DNA from: Phytohabitans sp037414955
GTDB lineage: Bacteria > Actinomycetota > Actinomycetes > Mycobacteriales > Micromonosporaceae
DNA length: 64,000 nt
Reading direction: 5' to 3'
Assembly: GCA_037414955.1 (NCBI GenBank)
Contig: JBBEWH010000138.1
Coordinates: forward strand, 1-64,000
Both the position numbers and the translations under genes were made by a program. This document shows, piece by piece, positions 50,257 through 58,108 of this stretch. A model generated the notes under the pieces. That model was given only the letters and a program-made list of their open reading frames with translations, did no database searches and had not been told where the DNA came from. Each line of letters opens with the position of its first letter. The first letter of the stretch is position 1.

Positions 50257-51197
50257 CGCCCCTGGTCTCGGTCATCGTCGTGTCGTACAACACCCGCGAG
50301 CTCACGCTGCGCGGGCTCCGGGCGCTGGACGGGGCCGGCACCACCGTGCCGTACGAGGTGATCCTCGTCGACAACGCGTCCGAGGACGGTTCGGCGAACG
50401 CGGTCGAGGACGCCGGCCTCGCCGCGACGGTGCTCCGGCTGCCGCGCAACGTGGGCTTCGCCCGCGCGGTCAACGCCGGCGCGGCGCGCGCCCGCGGCCA
50501 GTACCTGATGCTGCTGAACCCGGACGCGGCGCCGGTGGGCGACGTGATCGGCGCGTTCGTCGCGTTCGCGCTCGCCAATCCCCGGCACGGCGTCTACGCC
50601 GGGCGCACCCTGCGCGAAGACGGCGCCGACGACGGCCGCTCGGTGTTCGCGCTGCCCTCGCTCTGGAGCCTCACCTGCTTCGCCACCGGTCTGTCCACTG
50701 TGTTCAGGCGATCCCGGTGGCTCAACCCGGACGAGCTGCCCGGCCTGGACCGCACCGCGCCGGCCGAGGTGCCGGCCGCGTCCGGGTGCCTGATGTTCCT
50801 GGACCGGAAGCTGTTCACGTCGATCGGCGGCTTCTCGCCGGCATACTTCATGTACAGCGAAGACGTCGACCTGTGCGCCCGCGCCACCGCGGCGGGCGCC
50901 GCGCCCATCCTGGTGCCGGCTGCCCAGGTGGTCCACGTGGGCGGCGCCTCGTCGACGAGCGTGGGCAAGCGGGTCATGGTGCTGCGGGGCAAGACCACCT
51001 TCCTCCGGCTCCGGTGGTCGGGCGGGCGCGCCGCGGCCGGCCGCACGCTCCTGGCCACCGGCGTCGCCGTCCGCGCGGCCGGTGCCCGGGTCACCGGGCG
51101 GGCCAGCTACTGGCGGCAGGTGTGGGCCCAGCGCGCCACCTGGCTGGCCGGCTGGCCGTCGGTCGATCCGGAGCACGCCTACGAGGAGGTCCTGTGA
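50253..51197 (+). CDS. Glycosyltransferase family 2 (rhamnosyltransferase-like)
   Basis: A 314-residue GT-A glycosyltransferase of the rhamnosyltransferase type. VSVIVVSYNTRELTLRGLRAL, ILVDNASEDGSAN, LLNPDAAP (DxD equivalent) and YFMYSEDVDLCARATAAG (the conserved E/D-VDLC motif) are all clear. Many homologues add L-rhamnose, but the donor cannot be read from sequence. Coupled at both ends: ATGA with the upstream gene and GTGA with the next. Confidence 0.9.
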   Translation: MTPLVSVIVVSYNTRELTLRGLRALDGAGTTVPYEVILVDNASEDGSANAVEDAGLAATVLRLPRNVGFARAVNAGAARARGQYLMLLNPDAAPVGDVIGAFVAFALANPRHGVYAGRTLREDGADDGRSVFALPSLWSLTCFATGLSTVFRRSRWLNPDELPGLDRTAPAEVPAASGCLMFLDRKLFTSIGGFSPAYFMYSEDVDLCARATAAGAAPILVPAAQVVHVGGASSTSVGKRVMVLRGKTTFLRLRWSGGRAAAGRTLLATGVAVRAAGARVTGRASYWRQVWAQRATWLAGWPSVDPEHAYEEVL

Positions 51198-52270
51198 GGA
51201 TAGAGGTCACCCGGCCGCGCGAGTTGGGCACCGCCGAGGTGGAACGGTGGCGGCAGATCCAGTCCGCCAATCCGGCGCTGCGCAACCCCTTCCTCGCCCC
51301 GGAGTTCAGCCTCGCGGTCGACCAGGCCCGGGACACCGCCCGGGTGGCCGTCGTCGAAGACGGCGGGCGAGTGGTCGGGTTCTTCCCGTTCGAGCGGCAG
51401 GGTCGCTTCCTCGGCACCGCCATCGGCTTCGGCATCGCCGACTGCACCGCGTTCATCCACGAGCCCGGTCTGGAGTGGGACGCGCCGGCCCTCATCAGGG
51501 CGTGCGGGTTGCCGGTGTGGGAGTTCGACCACCTGATCGCCGACCAGACGCCGTTCGCGCCGCACCACGCGCTGCGCGTCCCCTCCGCCATCATGGACGT
51601 GTCCGAGGGGTACGACGCCTACCTCTCGGAGCGGACGCGGGCCAACGGCGGTCTCATGAAAGACCTCCAGCGCCGCATCCGGAAACTCGGCCGCGAGATC
51701 GGTGAGGTGCGGTTCGAGTACGAGGTCCACGACCCCGAGCCGCTGCGCACCCTCATGGCGTGGAAGTCCGCGCAATACCAGCGCACCCGGGTGCACGACC
51801 GGTTCGCCACCCCGTGGATCCGGCAGGTGGTCGAACACCTGGCGGCGGCGAAGACCGCACAGTGCACCGGCACCATGTCGGTGCTGTACGCCGGCGACCG
51901 CCCCGTCGCGCTGCACTTCGGTCTGCGCTCGGAGACCGTCTTCTCCGGCTGGTTCCCGGCGTACGACCCCGATCTCGGCAAGTACTCGGTCGGCCGGGCC
52001 CTGTGGCTGCGGCTGGCTGAGCATGCCGCGGCCGGCGGCGCCGGATACGTCGATCTCGGCAGGGGCGAAGCGTCCTACAAGGACGAGCTGAAGAGCCGGG
52101 ACCTCACCATCGCGGAGGGGCGCGTCAGCATCTCCCGCCCGGTGGCGGCCGTCCGCGAGACCCGCGCCGCGTTCTGGGACGGCGTCCACCGGATCCGCCG
52201 CCGGCGGCCACTCCGCCACGTGCGCCGGGCGGCCGCGTTCGTCAAGCGGAACGTCCGTCGAGCCCCGTGA
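51194..52270 (+). CDS. GNAT/CelD-like acetyltransferase (FemAB-like fold)
   Basis: A 358-residue protein of the tandem-GNAT (CelD/BcsL, FemAB-like) type. An N-terminal half (VTRPRELGTAEVERWRQIQ; PFLAPEFSLAVDQAR) and a C-terminal acyltransferase half with VALHFGLR and the YDPDLGKYSVGRALWLRLAEHA motif, followed by YVDLGRGEASYKDELKSRD, are diagnostic. Members occur in exopolysaccharide loci, where they are thought to acylate or aminoacylate sugars. It is last in a four-gene overlapping operon. Its 3' end overlaps the convergent hydrolase gene by 29 bp. Confidence 0.84.
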   Translation: MRIEVTRPRELGTAEVERWRQIQSANPALRNPFLAPEFSLAVDQARDTARVAVVEDGGRVVGFFPFERQGRFLGTAIGFGIADCTAFIHEPGLEWDAPALIRACGLPVWEFDHLIADQTPFAPHHALRVPSAIMDVSEGYDAYLSERTRANGGLMKDLQRRIRKLGREIGEVRFEYEVHDPEPLRTLMAWKSAQYQRTRVHDRFATPWIRQVVEHLAAAKTAQCTGTMSVLYAGDRPVALHFGLRSETVFSGWFPAYDPDLGKYSVGRALWLRLAEHAAAGGAGYVDLGRGEASYKDELKSRDLTIAEGRVSISRPVAAVRETRAAFWDGVHRIRRRRPLRHVRRAAAFVKRNVRRAP

Positions 52271-53045
52271 CCGGTACGTCGGCGAACGCGGCCACCGTCC
52301 GGTCGGCGTAGGCGCTCGCGTCGCCGTACGCCATCTCACCGTCCCATGTGGACGGGAGCGGTACCGGCGTGCCCGGCACCACCCGGCGCACGATCTCGTC
52401 GAGCACCGTCTCGGCGTCACCCACCCACAGGTGTTTGGCCCCGGGCACGCCCACCACCTCCGCCCGCGGGATCGCGGCGAACCGCTCGCGGGCCTCGTCC
52501 GGCCGCAGATAGTCGTCGTGCTCCGGCACCAGCGCGGTCACCGGCTTGCCGGATTCCGCCCACACCGCGAGGTCGTCGCCGGTCGCGAACCGCAGCGGCG
52601 GCGACAGCAGGATCGCGCCGTCCACGGCGGGATCGCAGCCATACTTCAACACCAGGTCGGTGCCGAACGACCACCCCAGCAACCACACGTGCGGCAGCGA
52701 CGCGAACTCCGCGTGCTCGATGGCGGCGGCCACGTCGAAGCGCTCCCCGACCGCGTTGTCGAACGCGCCCTCGCTCGTGCCGCGCACGCTGCTCGTGCCT
52801 CGGGTGTTGAATCGCAGCACGGCCACCCCCGCGAGCGCCGGTAGGCGCCACGCGGCCTTGCGGAAGACGTGACTGTCCATCATGCCGCCGTGAGTGGGCA
52901 GCGGGTGCAGGCACACCAGCGTGGCCACCGGGTCGCGGTCGGCCGGCAGCGCCAGCTCACCGACGAGGCGCAGACCGTCGGCGGTGTGCAGCTCGATGTC
53001 GTCGCGACGGCCGGGCAAGATGGAGTTGGCGCGGATGTCACTCAC
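52242..53045 (-). CDS. Alpha/beta hydrolase
   Basis: A 267-residue serine hydrolase. CLHPLPTHGG is the oxyanion-type HxxP-HGG region, and the nucleophile elbow GWSFG carries the catalytic Ser. An acid (PEHDDYLRPDE) and a C-terminal His (GAKHLWVG) complete the likely triad. No signal peptide, so cytoplasmic. The substrate is unknown; similar proteins are annotated as dienelactone-hydrolase or X-Pro-dipeptidyl-peptidase-like. It runs tail-to-tail into the acetyltransferase gene with a 29-bp overlap, one of two convergent pairs here without a palindrome. Confidence 0.85.
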   Translation of the reverse strand: MSDIRANSILPGRRDDIELHTADGLRLVGELALPADRDPVATLVCLHPLPTHGGMMDSHVFRKAAWRLPALAGVAVLRFNTRGTSSVRGTSEGAFDNAVGERFDVAAAIEHAEFASLPHVWLLGWSFGTDLVLKYGCDPAVDGAILLSPPLRFATGDDLAVWAESGKPVTALVPEHDDYLRPDEARERFAAIPRAEVVGVPGAKHLWVGDAETVLDEIVRRVVPGTPVPLPSTWDGEMAYGDASAYADRTVAAFADVPVTGLDGRSA

Positions 53046-53216
53046 AGTCCGAGTGTGTCACCACCGCCGGCAGCGGGCCGGGTCGCGGTGACGGCGGTCA
53101 CGCTGATACGTGTCTAGGCAGTCGGAAACGTGACGCCCGGGCTTAATAAGAATCAGCTAACTTGTACGCCAAAGAGGCTCACTGCGGGGCCTCGCTTCAC
53201 AAGGGAATAGGGTCAC

Positions 53217-54182
53217 ATGCCAGACCGCATGCTCAAACCGGGCGATGTCGTCGAAGTCCGTCCAGGTCCCGAAATTCTGGAGACTCTCGACAAGACCGGA
53301 GCGCTCGATGGTGTTCCGTTCATGCCTGAAATGCTCCAGTATGTGGGTCGGCGATTCACGGTCTACAAACGCGCCGAGAAGGTGTGTGACCCGAGCGGCA
53401 GTCGCCGCATGCGCGACACGGTATTACTAGACGACCTGCGATGCGACGGCGCCGCCCACGGTGGCTGCCAGGCGGAGTGCCGATTCTACTGGAAGGAAGC
53501 CTGGCTGCGGCGCGTCGACACCGCCGCACCGGCCGCCGCACCGCCACCGGTGTTCATCCCCTTGGCCGAGGTGGCTCGCGACACCGTACGGCCGCTCGAT
53601 CTGCCTTCCGGGCTGGACGCCAACGACATCTATCGGTGCCAGGCGACCGAGGCCACCACGAAGACCGAACAACTGCGGGTGCGGCAGCCCGGCCAGTACG
53701 TCCGGGAGATCCGCGGCGGTAACGTCACTGTTTCCAGATTCCTCCGCGTCGGTGCCCGAGCGCTGTGGGGAAGCGTCGGACACCGGGTTGGATTCAAGGC
53801 CGCCCTGCCCATGAAGCTCGCCGGCAAGGCTGCCGTAAAGGGTGAGCAACTCAACCTCCAACCGGGTGAATGGGTTCAGGTGAAAAGCGCCGAAGAAATC
53901 GGCCTGACGTTGGATGAAACCGGACGAAATCGCGGCATGAAGTTTTCTCCCGAGATGGTTCCGGCATGCGGACAGGTCTTTCAGGTGAAGGGCCGCGTTA
54001 ACCGGATCATCGATGAACCGAGCGGCAAGATGATCCGCTTCAAGGCCGAATGCATCATTCTGGAAGGCAACGTGTGTAATGGCGACTATTCGCCCGGCCG
54101 CTGGTTCTGCCCCCGCGAGCTGTACCCCTACTGGCGCGAAGCCTGGCTCCGCCGCGTCGACCCACCCGTCCCTTCCTCATGA
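53217..54182 (+). CDS. Internally duplicated Cys-containing protein, function unknown
   Basis: A 321-residue cytoplasmic protein with no family I can name with a function. Two copies of a roughly 100-residue module are visible: residues about 5-101 and 215-315. Each starts with G-D/E-x-V-x-V, continues with E-I-x-x-T-L-D-x-T-G, a G-x-x-F-x-P/S-E-M segment and a G-x-x-F-x-V segment, and ends with the nearly identical Y-W-K/R-E-A-W-L-R-R-V-D (91-101 and 305-315). Module 1 has Cys57, 76, 84 and 88; module 2 has Cys251, 279, 287 and 298, so each may bind a metal. A 110-residue linker joins them. The TGA stop lies in the palindrome downstream. Confidence 0.7.
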   Translation: MPDRMLKPGDVVEVRPGPEILETLDKTGALDGVPFMPEMLQYVGRRFTVYKRAEKVCDPSGSRRMRDTVLLDDLRCDGAAHGGCQAECRFYWKEAWLRRVDTAAPAAAPPPVFIPLAEVARDTVRPLDLPSGLDANDIYRCQATEATTKTEQLRVRQPGQYVREIRGGNVTVSRFLRVGARALWGSVGHRVGFKAALPMKLAGKAAVKGEQLNLQPGEWVQVKSAEEIGLTLDETGRNRGMKFSPEMVPACGQVFQVKGRVNRIIDEPSGKMIRFKAECIILEGNVCNGDYSPGRWFCPRELYPYWREAWLRRVDPPVPSS

Positions 54183-54233
54183 TCAAGGCGTCCTTCAAGT
54201 AGTCCTAACGACTTGAAGGACGCCCTGATCATG
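54178..54233. repeat. Family A palindromic repeat 16
   Basis: Near-perfect copy between the convergent duplicated-module and zinc-ribbon genes; provides the stop of the plus-strand gene. Confidence 0.92.
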
Positions 54234-54267
54234 GAGGGCCGCGCCTCATGAGGGCGGCGCGCCGCTG

Positions 54268-54552
54268 TCAGCGGCGGCGGTCGCGGGCCTGCCAGCAGCC
54301 GGTATGCCAGTGGCGCCGGTCACTCTCGTCACCGCGGCCGTCGGCCGGCCACGCCACCACGTGCGGCGTGCCCGGCCGGATCTCCTGGTTACACCCCGGA
54401 CACCGGTACGTCTTGGTGGATGCCCGCCCCGGGATGGCGCGCACCACCCACTCACCGTCCGCCCACTCCTGCACCCGCTGGACGCCTTGCCGCGCCCGCT
54501 CGACATCGAGCGGCGGCGCGTCATCGCGACGATAGTTCCGCCGTGGACTCAC
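54268..54552 (-). CDS. Small zinc-ribbon protein (conserved actinobacterial)
   Basis: A 94-residue basic protein. Residues about 48-88 hold C-P-G-C and, later, W-H-T-G-C, a likely zinc knuckle, after a GEWVVRAIPGRASTKTY segment. Similar small proteins are widespread in actinobacteria and sometimes labelled ATP/GTP-binding with no experimental basis; I assign no function. A family B hairpin lies just upstream and a family A palindrome downstream, so it is probably its own transcript. Confidence 0.75.
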   Translation of the reverse strand: MSPRRNYRRDDAPPLDVERARQGVQRVQEWADGEWVVRAIPGRASTKTYRCPGCNQEIRPGTPHVVAWPADGRGDESDRRHWHTGCWQARDRRR

Positions 54553-54583
54553 ACCCGCAGCCTACGTACGCCCTCCCCCTCCC

Positions 54584-54657
54584 GTTGATCGAGGAGTTGC
54601 CGTGGGTGTTATGTTCGCTTTAGGTCCATTCGCACCCACGACAACTCCTCGATCAAC
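54584..54657. repeat. Family B hairpin repeat 1
   Basis: Arms of 25 bp (54584-54608 and 54633-54657; GTTGATCGAGGAGTTG core) pair with one mismatch around a 24-base loop. The minus-strand AraC gene stops inside the right arm. Likely terminator for that gene. Confidence 0.88.
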
Positions 54658-55573
54658 TGTCGTGGGTCACGCGACGGTACCGGCCGGGCGCGGTGCCGAA
54701 CTCGCGCTTGAACGCTTTGGCGAACGCGAACTCCGACCCGTAGCCACACCGTTCCGCGATCGTGCTCAACGCGGCGTCGGACTCGCGCAGCAGGCGCGCC
54801 GCGGTCGTCATCCGCCACCACGTCAGGTAGGTCAGCGGTGGCTGGCCGACCGTGACGGCGAACCGCTTGGCGAAGGCGGCGCGGGACAGTCCTGCCTCCT
54901 TCGCCAGATTCTCGACGGTCCATGCGCGCTCGGGGTGACGGTGGATGCGGTGCAACGCCATGGAGATCGCCGGGTCGTTCAGCGCCGTAACCCAGCCGGT
55001 AGCGCCGCGGCCGGACTGCTCCTCCAGCCACGCACGCAGGACGTAGAGCAGAAGCATGTCGATGAGCGCGGGCAGGAGGGCCTCCGTACCGGCGCGGGGT
55101 TCTCGCAGCTCGTTGCCCAGCAGGTCGACGGCCGCGCGGAGGGCCGGATGCTGCCCGACCCGCGCGGGTAGGTGCACGACCGGGGGCAGGCCGTGCAACA
55201 GCGGGTGCGGTCGAACCCGGTCGAAGCCGTAGTAGACGCACAGCATTTCCGTGGTGGCACCCGGCCCCGGAATGGTCATTCGCCTGATGAGTGTCTCGTC
55301 GCCGCGCTGGGGCTGGTAGTCCAGCGTCGGGCTGCCTGGCTGGTCGACGATCGCGTGCGCGTCACCGTGCGGAGTGAACACCACATCGCCGACGCCGAGC
55401 GCCAGCGGGGCACCATGCTTGGGCACGAGCCAGCACGAACCTTGCAGAACCACGTGACAAGCCGTCGCGTCGCCGTCCGGAAAGAGCACCCCCCAGGGCG
55501 CGTGGCACGTGGTCTGGCCCGCGTACGGCTGCCCGGTGCGCATGGCGGAGAGCGTGTCGCTGAGCAGATCCAT
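54653..55573 (-). CDS. AraC-family transcriptional regulator with cupin sensor
   Basis: A 306-residue regulator. An N-terminal cupin domain (about 15-125; CHVVLQGSCWLVPKHG and VVFTPHGDAHAIVDQ) precedes a helical region and the C-terminal AraC DNA-binding domain (about 205-303) with two HTH motifs (VENLAKEAGLSRAAFAKRF and LSTIAERCGYGSEFAFAKAFKREFG). This organisation matches the AraC_binding/cupin_6 group, which often controls adjacent oxidoreductase genes. It is divergent from the epimerase gene (118 bp apart), its probable target. Its stop is inside the family B hairpin. Confidence 0.92.
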   Translation of the reverse strand: MDLLSDTLSAMRTGQPYAGQTTCHAPWGVLFPDGDATACHVVLQGSCWLVPKHGAPLALGVGDVVFTPHGDAHAIVDQPGSPTLDYQPQRGDETLIRRMTIPGPGATTEMLCVYYGFDRVRPHPLLHGLPPVVHLPARVGQHPALRAAVDLLGNELREPRAGTEALLPALIDMLLLYVLRAWLEEQSGRGATGWVTALNDPAISMALHRIHRHPERAWTVENLAKEAGLSRAAFAKRFAVTVGQPPLTYLTWWRMTTAARLLRESDAALSTIAERCGYGSEFAFAKAFKREFGTAPGRYRRVTHDS

Positions 55574-55691
55574 GCCGCGACTCTATCCTCAGCCCAGGCA
55601 GACGCTGGGACATGAATCGCAGACGGTGAGCTATTCATGGTCTTTAGCAACGCGCCGTACGGTCGAGATCCGAACAGCCGAAAGGATCTCG

Positions 55692-56618
55692 ATGTCACTT
55701 CAGGTCGTCGTCGGAGCCAGCCACTCCGCCGCAGCCACCGCCCGCCTCTTCGCCGACTCCGGTGACCGCGTTCGGATGCTCAGCCGGCGCGGCGGCGGGC
55801 CCGAGCATCCGCTGATCGAACGGATCACCGCGGACGCGAGCGACGCCGCCCTCCTGACCGAGCTGGCGCGGGGCGCGGCAACGCTCGTCAACTGCGCCTC
55901 GCCCGCCTACAACCGGCTACCGATCGAGACTCCGGCGCTCGCGGCCGCGCTCATGACGGCCGCCGAGCGCAGCGGCGCGCGCTACCTCAACCTCAGCAAC
56001 ATATACGGGTACGGTCCCGCCGCCGGTCCGATCGCCGAGGACCTTCCGCTGTCGCCGACCACCATCAAGGGCCGCGTCCGGGCGCGGCTGTGGGAGGACG
56101 CCATCACCGCCCACGACGAGGGGCGGATCCGGTACGCCGAGGTGCGCCCCGGCGACTTCATCGGCCCTGGTGCGGTGTCGATGTTCAACCTGATGGTCGC
56201 GCCGGCCGTGCTGGCCGGCAAGCCGGTCCACATCCCGGCGGACCTGGACGCGCCGCACAGCTGGGCCTATCCCGGCGATGTCGCCCGCTTGCTGGTCGCC
56301 CTCAGCGGGGACGACCGGGCCTGGGGGCGGGCCTGGCACGTGCCGTCCATCTCGGACGGTTCGGTGCGGGAGGTGGCGGTGCGGTTCGCCGAGCTGACCG
56401 GCAAACCCATGCCGCCACTGGTCAACATGTCACCACTCGACCTGCACACCCTGGCCATCACCGATCCGATCATGGCGGAGGTTCCGGAGATGCAGTACCT
56501 CTACCAGCGGCCCGCCGTCCTGGACGCCTCGCTGGCCGCACGGACGTTCGACCTCAAGCCCAGCCCTCTCGATGACGTCCTGCTGGAAACCGCCGAAGCG
56601 CTGGCGAGGTCCGTGTGA
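55692..56618 (+). CDS. NAD-dependent epimerase/dehydratase-like oxidoreductase
   Basis: A 308-residue atypical extended SDR. The dinucleotide loop is VVGASHSAAATARLFA, more open than the canonical GxxGxxG. LVNCASPAYNR, LSNIYGYGP (the catalytic Y region) and VRPGDFIGPGAV are family landmarks. It probably reduces or epimerises a small molecule. The adjacent divergent AraC regulator suggests induction by its substrate (inference). The ATG at 55692 follows AAAGGATCTCG. Its stop overlaps the next ATG by one base (TGATG). Confidence 0.82.
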   Translation: MSLQVVVGASHSAAATARLFADSGDRVRMLSRRGGGPEHPLIERITADASDAALLTELARGAATLVNCASPAYNRLPIETPALAAALMTAAERSGARYLNLSNIYGYGPAAGPIAEDLPLSPTTIKGRVRARLWEDAITAHDEGRIRYAEVRPGDFIGPGAVSMFNLMVAPAVLAGKPVHIPADLDAPHSWAYPGDVARLLVALSGDDRAWGRAWHVPSISDGSVREVAVRFAELTGKPMPPLVNMSPLDLHTLAITDPIMAEVPEMQYLYQRPAVLDASLAARTFDLKPSPLDDVLLETAEALARSV

Positions 56619-57907
56619 TGCGCTCTCTTCCGCGATCTCTCGCGGCGCTTGGCCTCGCCGCGCTACTGGCGTGTATCGGCGCGACTGCCGCTTCCGGCGC
56701 GACTGCCCACGGCTCGACCGCCCACGGCTCGACCGCCCGCGGCTGGACCGCGACCTGGACCGCCGCGCCCCAGCGCCCGAGCGCGAGCTTCGCGCCGAAC
56801 TGGTCCGAGCAGGGTTTCGCGAACCAGACCGTCCGCCAGATAGTCCGGGTCAGCACCGGCGGCGCGGCGATCCGGGTACGCCTGTCGAACGCCTACGGCG
56901 CAACACCGCTGGAGGTCGCCGGCGCGACCGTCGCCCGAACGGCGAGCGGCGCGGCGGTACAACCGGGGTCGCTGCGCCGCCTCACCGTCCACGGGGCACG
57001 GACTTTCGCGATCCCGGCTGGCGCCGGACTCGCCAGCGACCCCGTGCCGCTGCCACTGTCGCATGTGGATTCCGCCACGGTCACGCTCTACCTGGTCGCG
57101 CCGACCGGGCCGGCAACCTATCACGCCATCTCCTCGGCGACCAGCTTCCGGGCGGTGGGCGACCACGTGGCCGACACCGGCGCCACGTCGTTCACGGAGA
57201 CCTCGCAGTCCTGGTACTACCTGAGCGGGGTGGACACGTTCACCACCGCCCGGCACCGCGCCGGCGTGGTCGCCTTCGGCGACTCCATCACCGACGGCAC
57301 CGGGAGCAGCATCGACACCAACAGCCGGTACCCCGACGCGTTGGCCGAGCGGCTGGCCGCCCTGGGCCGGCCACGCCCGGTGCTGAACCAGGGCATCGCC
57401 GGCAACCGGGTGACCGTCGACTCCGCGTGGTTCGGCGACCGGGCGGCGTCCCGGTTCCGGCGCGACGTCCTGGACCAACCCGGCATCGGCACGGTGATCG
57501 TCCTGGGGGGCATCAACGACCTCGGCATCAGCGAGTTGGCCGCGGCGCCTCCTCTGCCGATCTTCGCGCCTTACCCGGACGTCTCCGTCCAGCAGCTCAT
57601 CGCCGGACACCGCGACATGATCCGGCGGGCCCACGCCCGCCAGTTACGGGTTATCGGTGCCACACTCCTGCCGGTGAAGGGATCGGCCTACTACACCGCC
57701 CACAGCGAGGCGAAGCGGGATCAGGTCAACACCTGGATCCGCACGTCCGGCGAGTACGACGCGGTGGTCGATCTCGATCGCGCGCTGGCCGCACCGTCCG
57801 ATGAGGACCAGCTGAACCCCGCCTACGACAGCGGTGACCACCTGCACCCGAACGACGCCGGCTATCGGGCGATGGCCGACGCCATCCACCCCGCCGACCT
57901 CGGCTGA
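56618..57907 (+). CDS. Secreted SGNH/GDSL-family hydrolase
   Basis: A 429-residue exported esterase. A Sec signal peptide (about 1-29, hydrophobic core LAALGLAALLACIGA) precedes a beta-rich domain (about 45-200), then the SGNH domain: block I VVAFGDSITDG (Ser), block II GIAGNRV (Gly), block III GGINDLG (Asn) and block V DHLHPNDAGY (Asp/His). It should hydrolyse ester bonds, for example acetyl esters on polysaccharides, outside the cell. It overlaps the preceding oxidoreductase gene (TGATG). A perfect 11-bp stem-loop follows it. Confidence 0.9.
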   Translation: MRSLPRSLAALGLAALLACIGATAASGATAHGSTAHGSTARGWTATWTAAPQRPSASFAPNWSEQGFANQTVRQIVRVSTGGAAIRVRLSNAYGATPLEVAGATVARTASGAAVQPGSLRRLTVHGARTFAIPAGAGLASDPVPLPLSHVDSATVTLYLVAPTGPATYHAISSATSFRAVGDHVADTGATSFTETSQSWYYLSGVDTFTTARHRAGVVAFGDSITDGTGSSIDTNSRYPDALAERLAALGRPRPVLNQGIAGNRVTVDSAWFGDRAASRFRRDVLDQPGIGTVIVLGGINDLGISELAAAPPLPIFAPYPDVSVQQLIAGHRDMIRRAHARQLRVIGATLLPVKGSAYYTAHSEAKRDQVNTWIRTSGEYDAVVDLDRALAAPSDEDQLNPAYDSGDHLHPNDAGYRAMADAIHPADLG

Positions 57908-57958
57908 ACACGACAAGGCCAAGCGCCGCCGCGCGGCGGCGAGGAGGGCAGGCGACGC

Positions 57959-57990
57959 ACTCCTAGCAATCCTACTGGGTTGCTAGGAGT
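57959..57990 (+). terminator. Perfect inverted repeat
   Basis: ACTCCTAGCAA pairs perfectly with TTGCTAGGAGT around a 10-base loop, 51 bp after the esterase stop and about 60 bp before the LacI promoter. Most likely a terminator; an operator role for the LacI-type regulator cannot be excluded. Confidence 0.6.
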
Positions 57991-58021
57991 GATGCATGGG
58001 GATTGGCTGGTCAAGAGAATC

Positions 58022-58057
58022 TTGACGGGCAGCGATCTGGTGGGTAATCGTATAACC
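58022..58057 (+). promoter_or_regulatory. Candidate promoter, leaderless
   Basis: TTGACG (58022-58027) and TAATCG (58045-58050) are separated by 17 bp. Transcription would start at about 58057-58058, on the GTG that opens the LacI HTH reading frame, so the transcript could be leaderless. Confidence 0.5.
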
Positions 58058-58108
58058 GTGATCGCGGGCAGGGCTCCTACACAGCGTGATGTGGCGCAGC
58101 ACGCGGGG
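58058..58108 (+). pseudogene. Out-of-frame N-terminal HTH fragment of the LacI regulator
   Basis: From the GTG at 58058 this frame encodes APTQRDVAQHAG, the first helix of a LacI DNA-binding domain. At 58105-58108 there are four G residues where five are needed to read on into VSTATVSYILSGR. The missing base moves the rest of the gene to another frame. It could be a genuine mutation or a homopolymer sequencing error. Confidence 0.65.
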
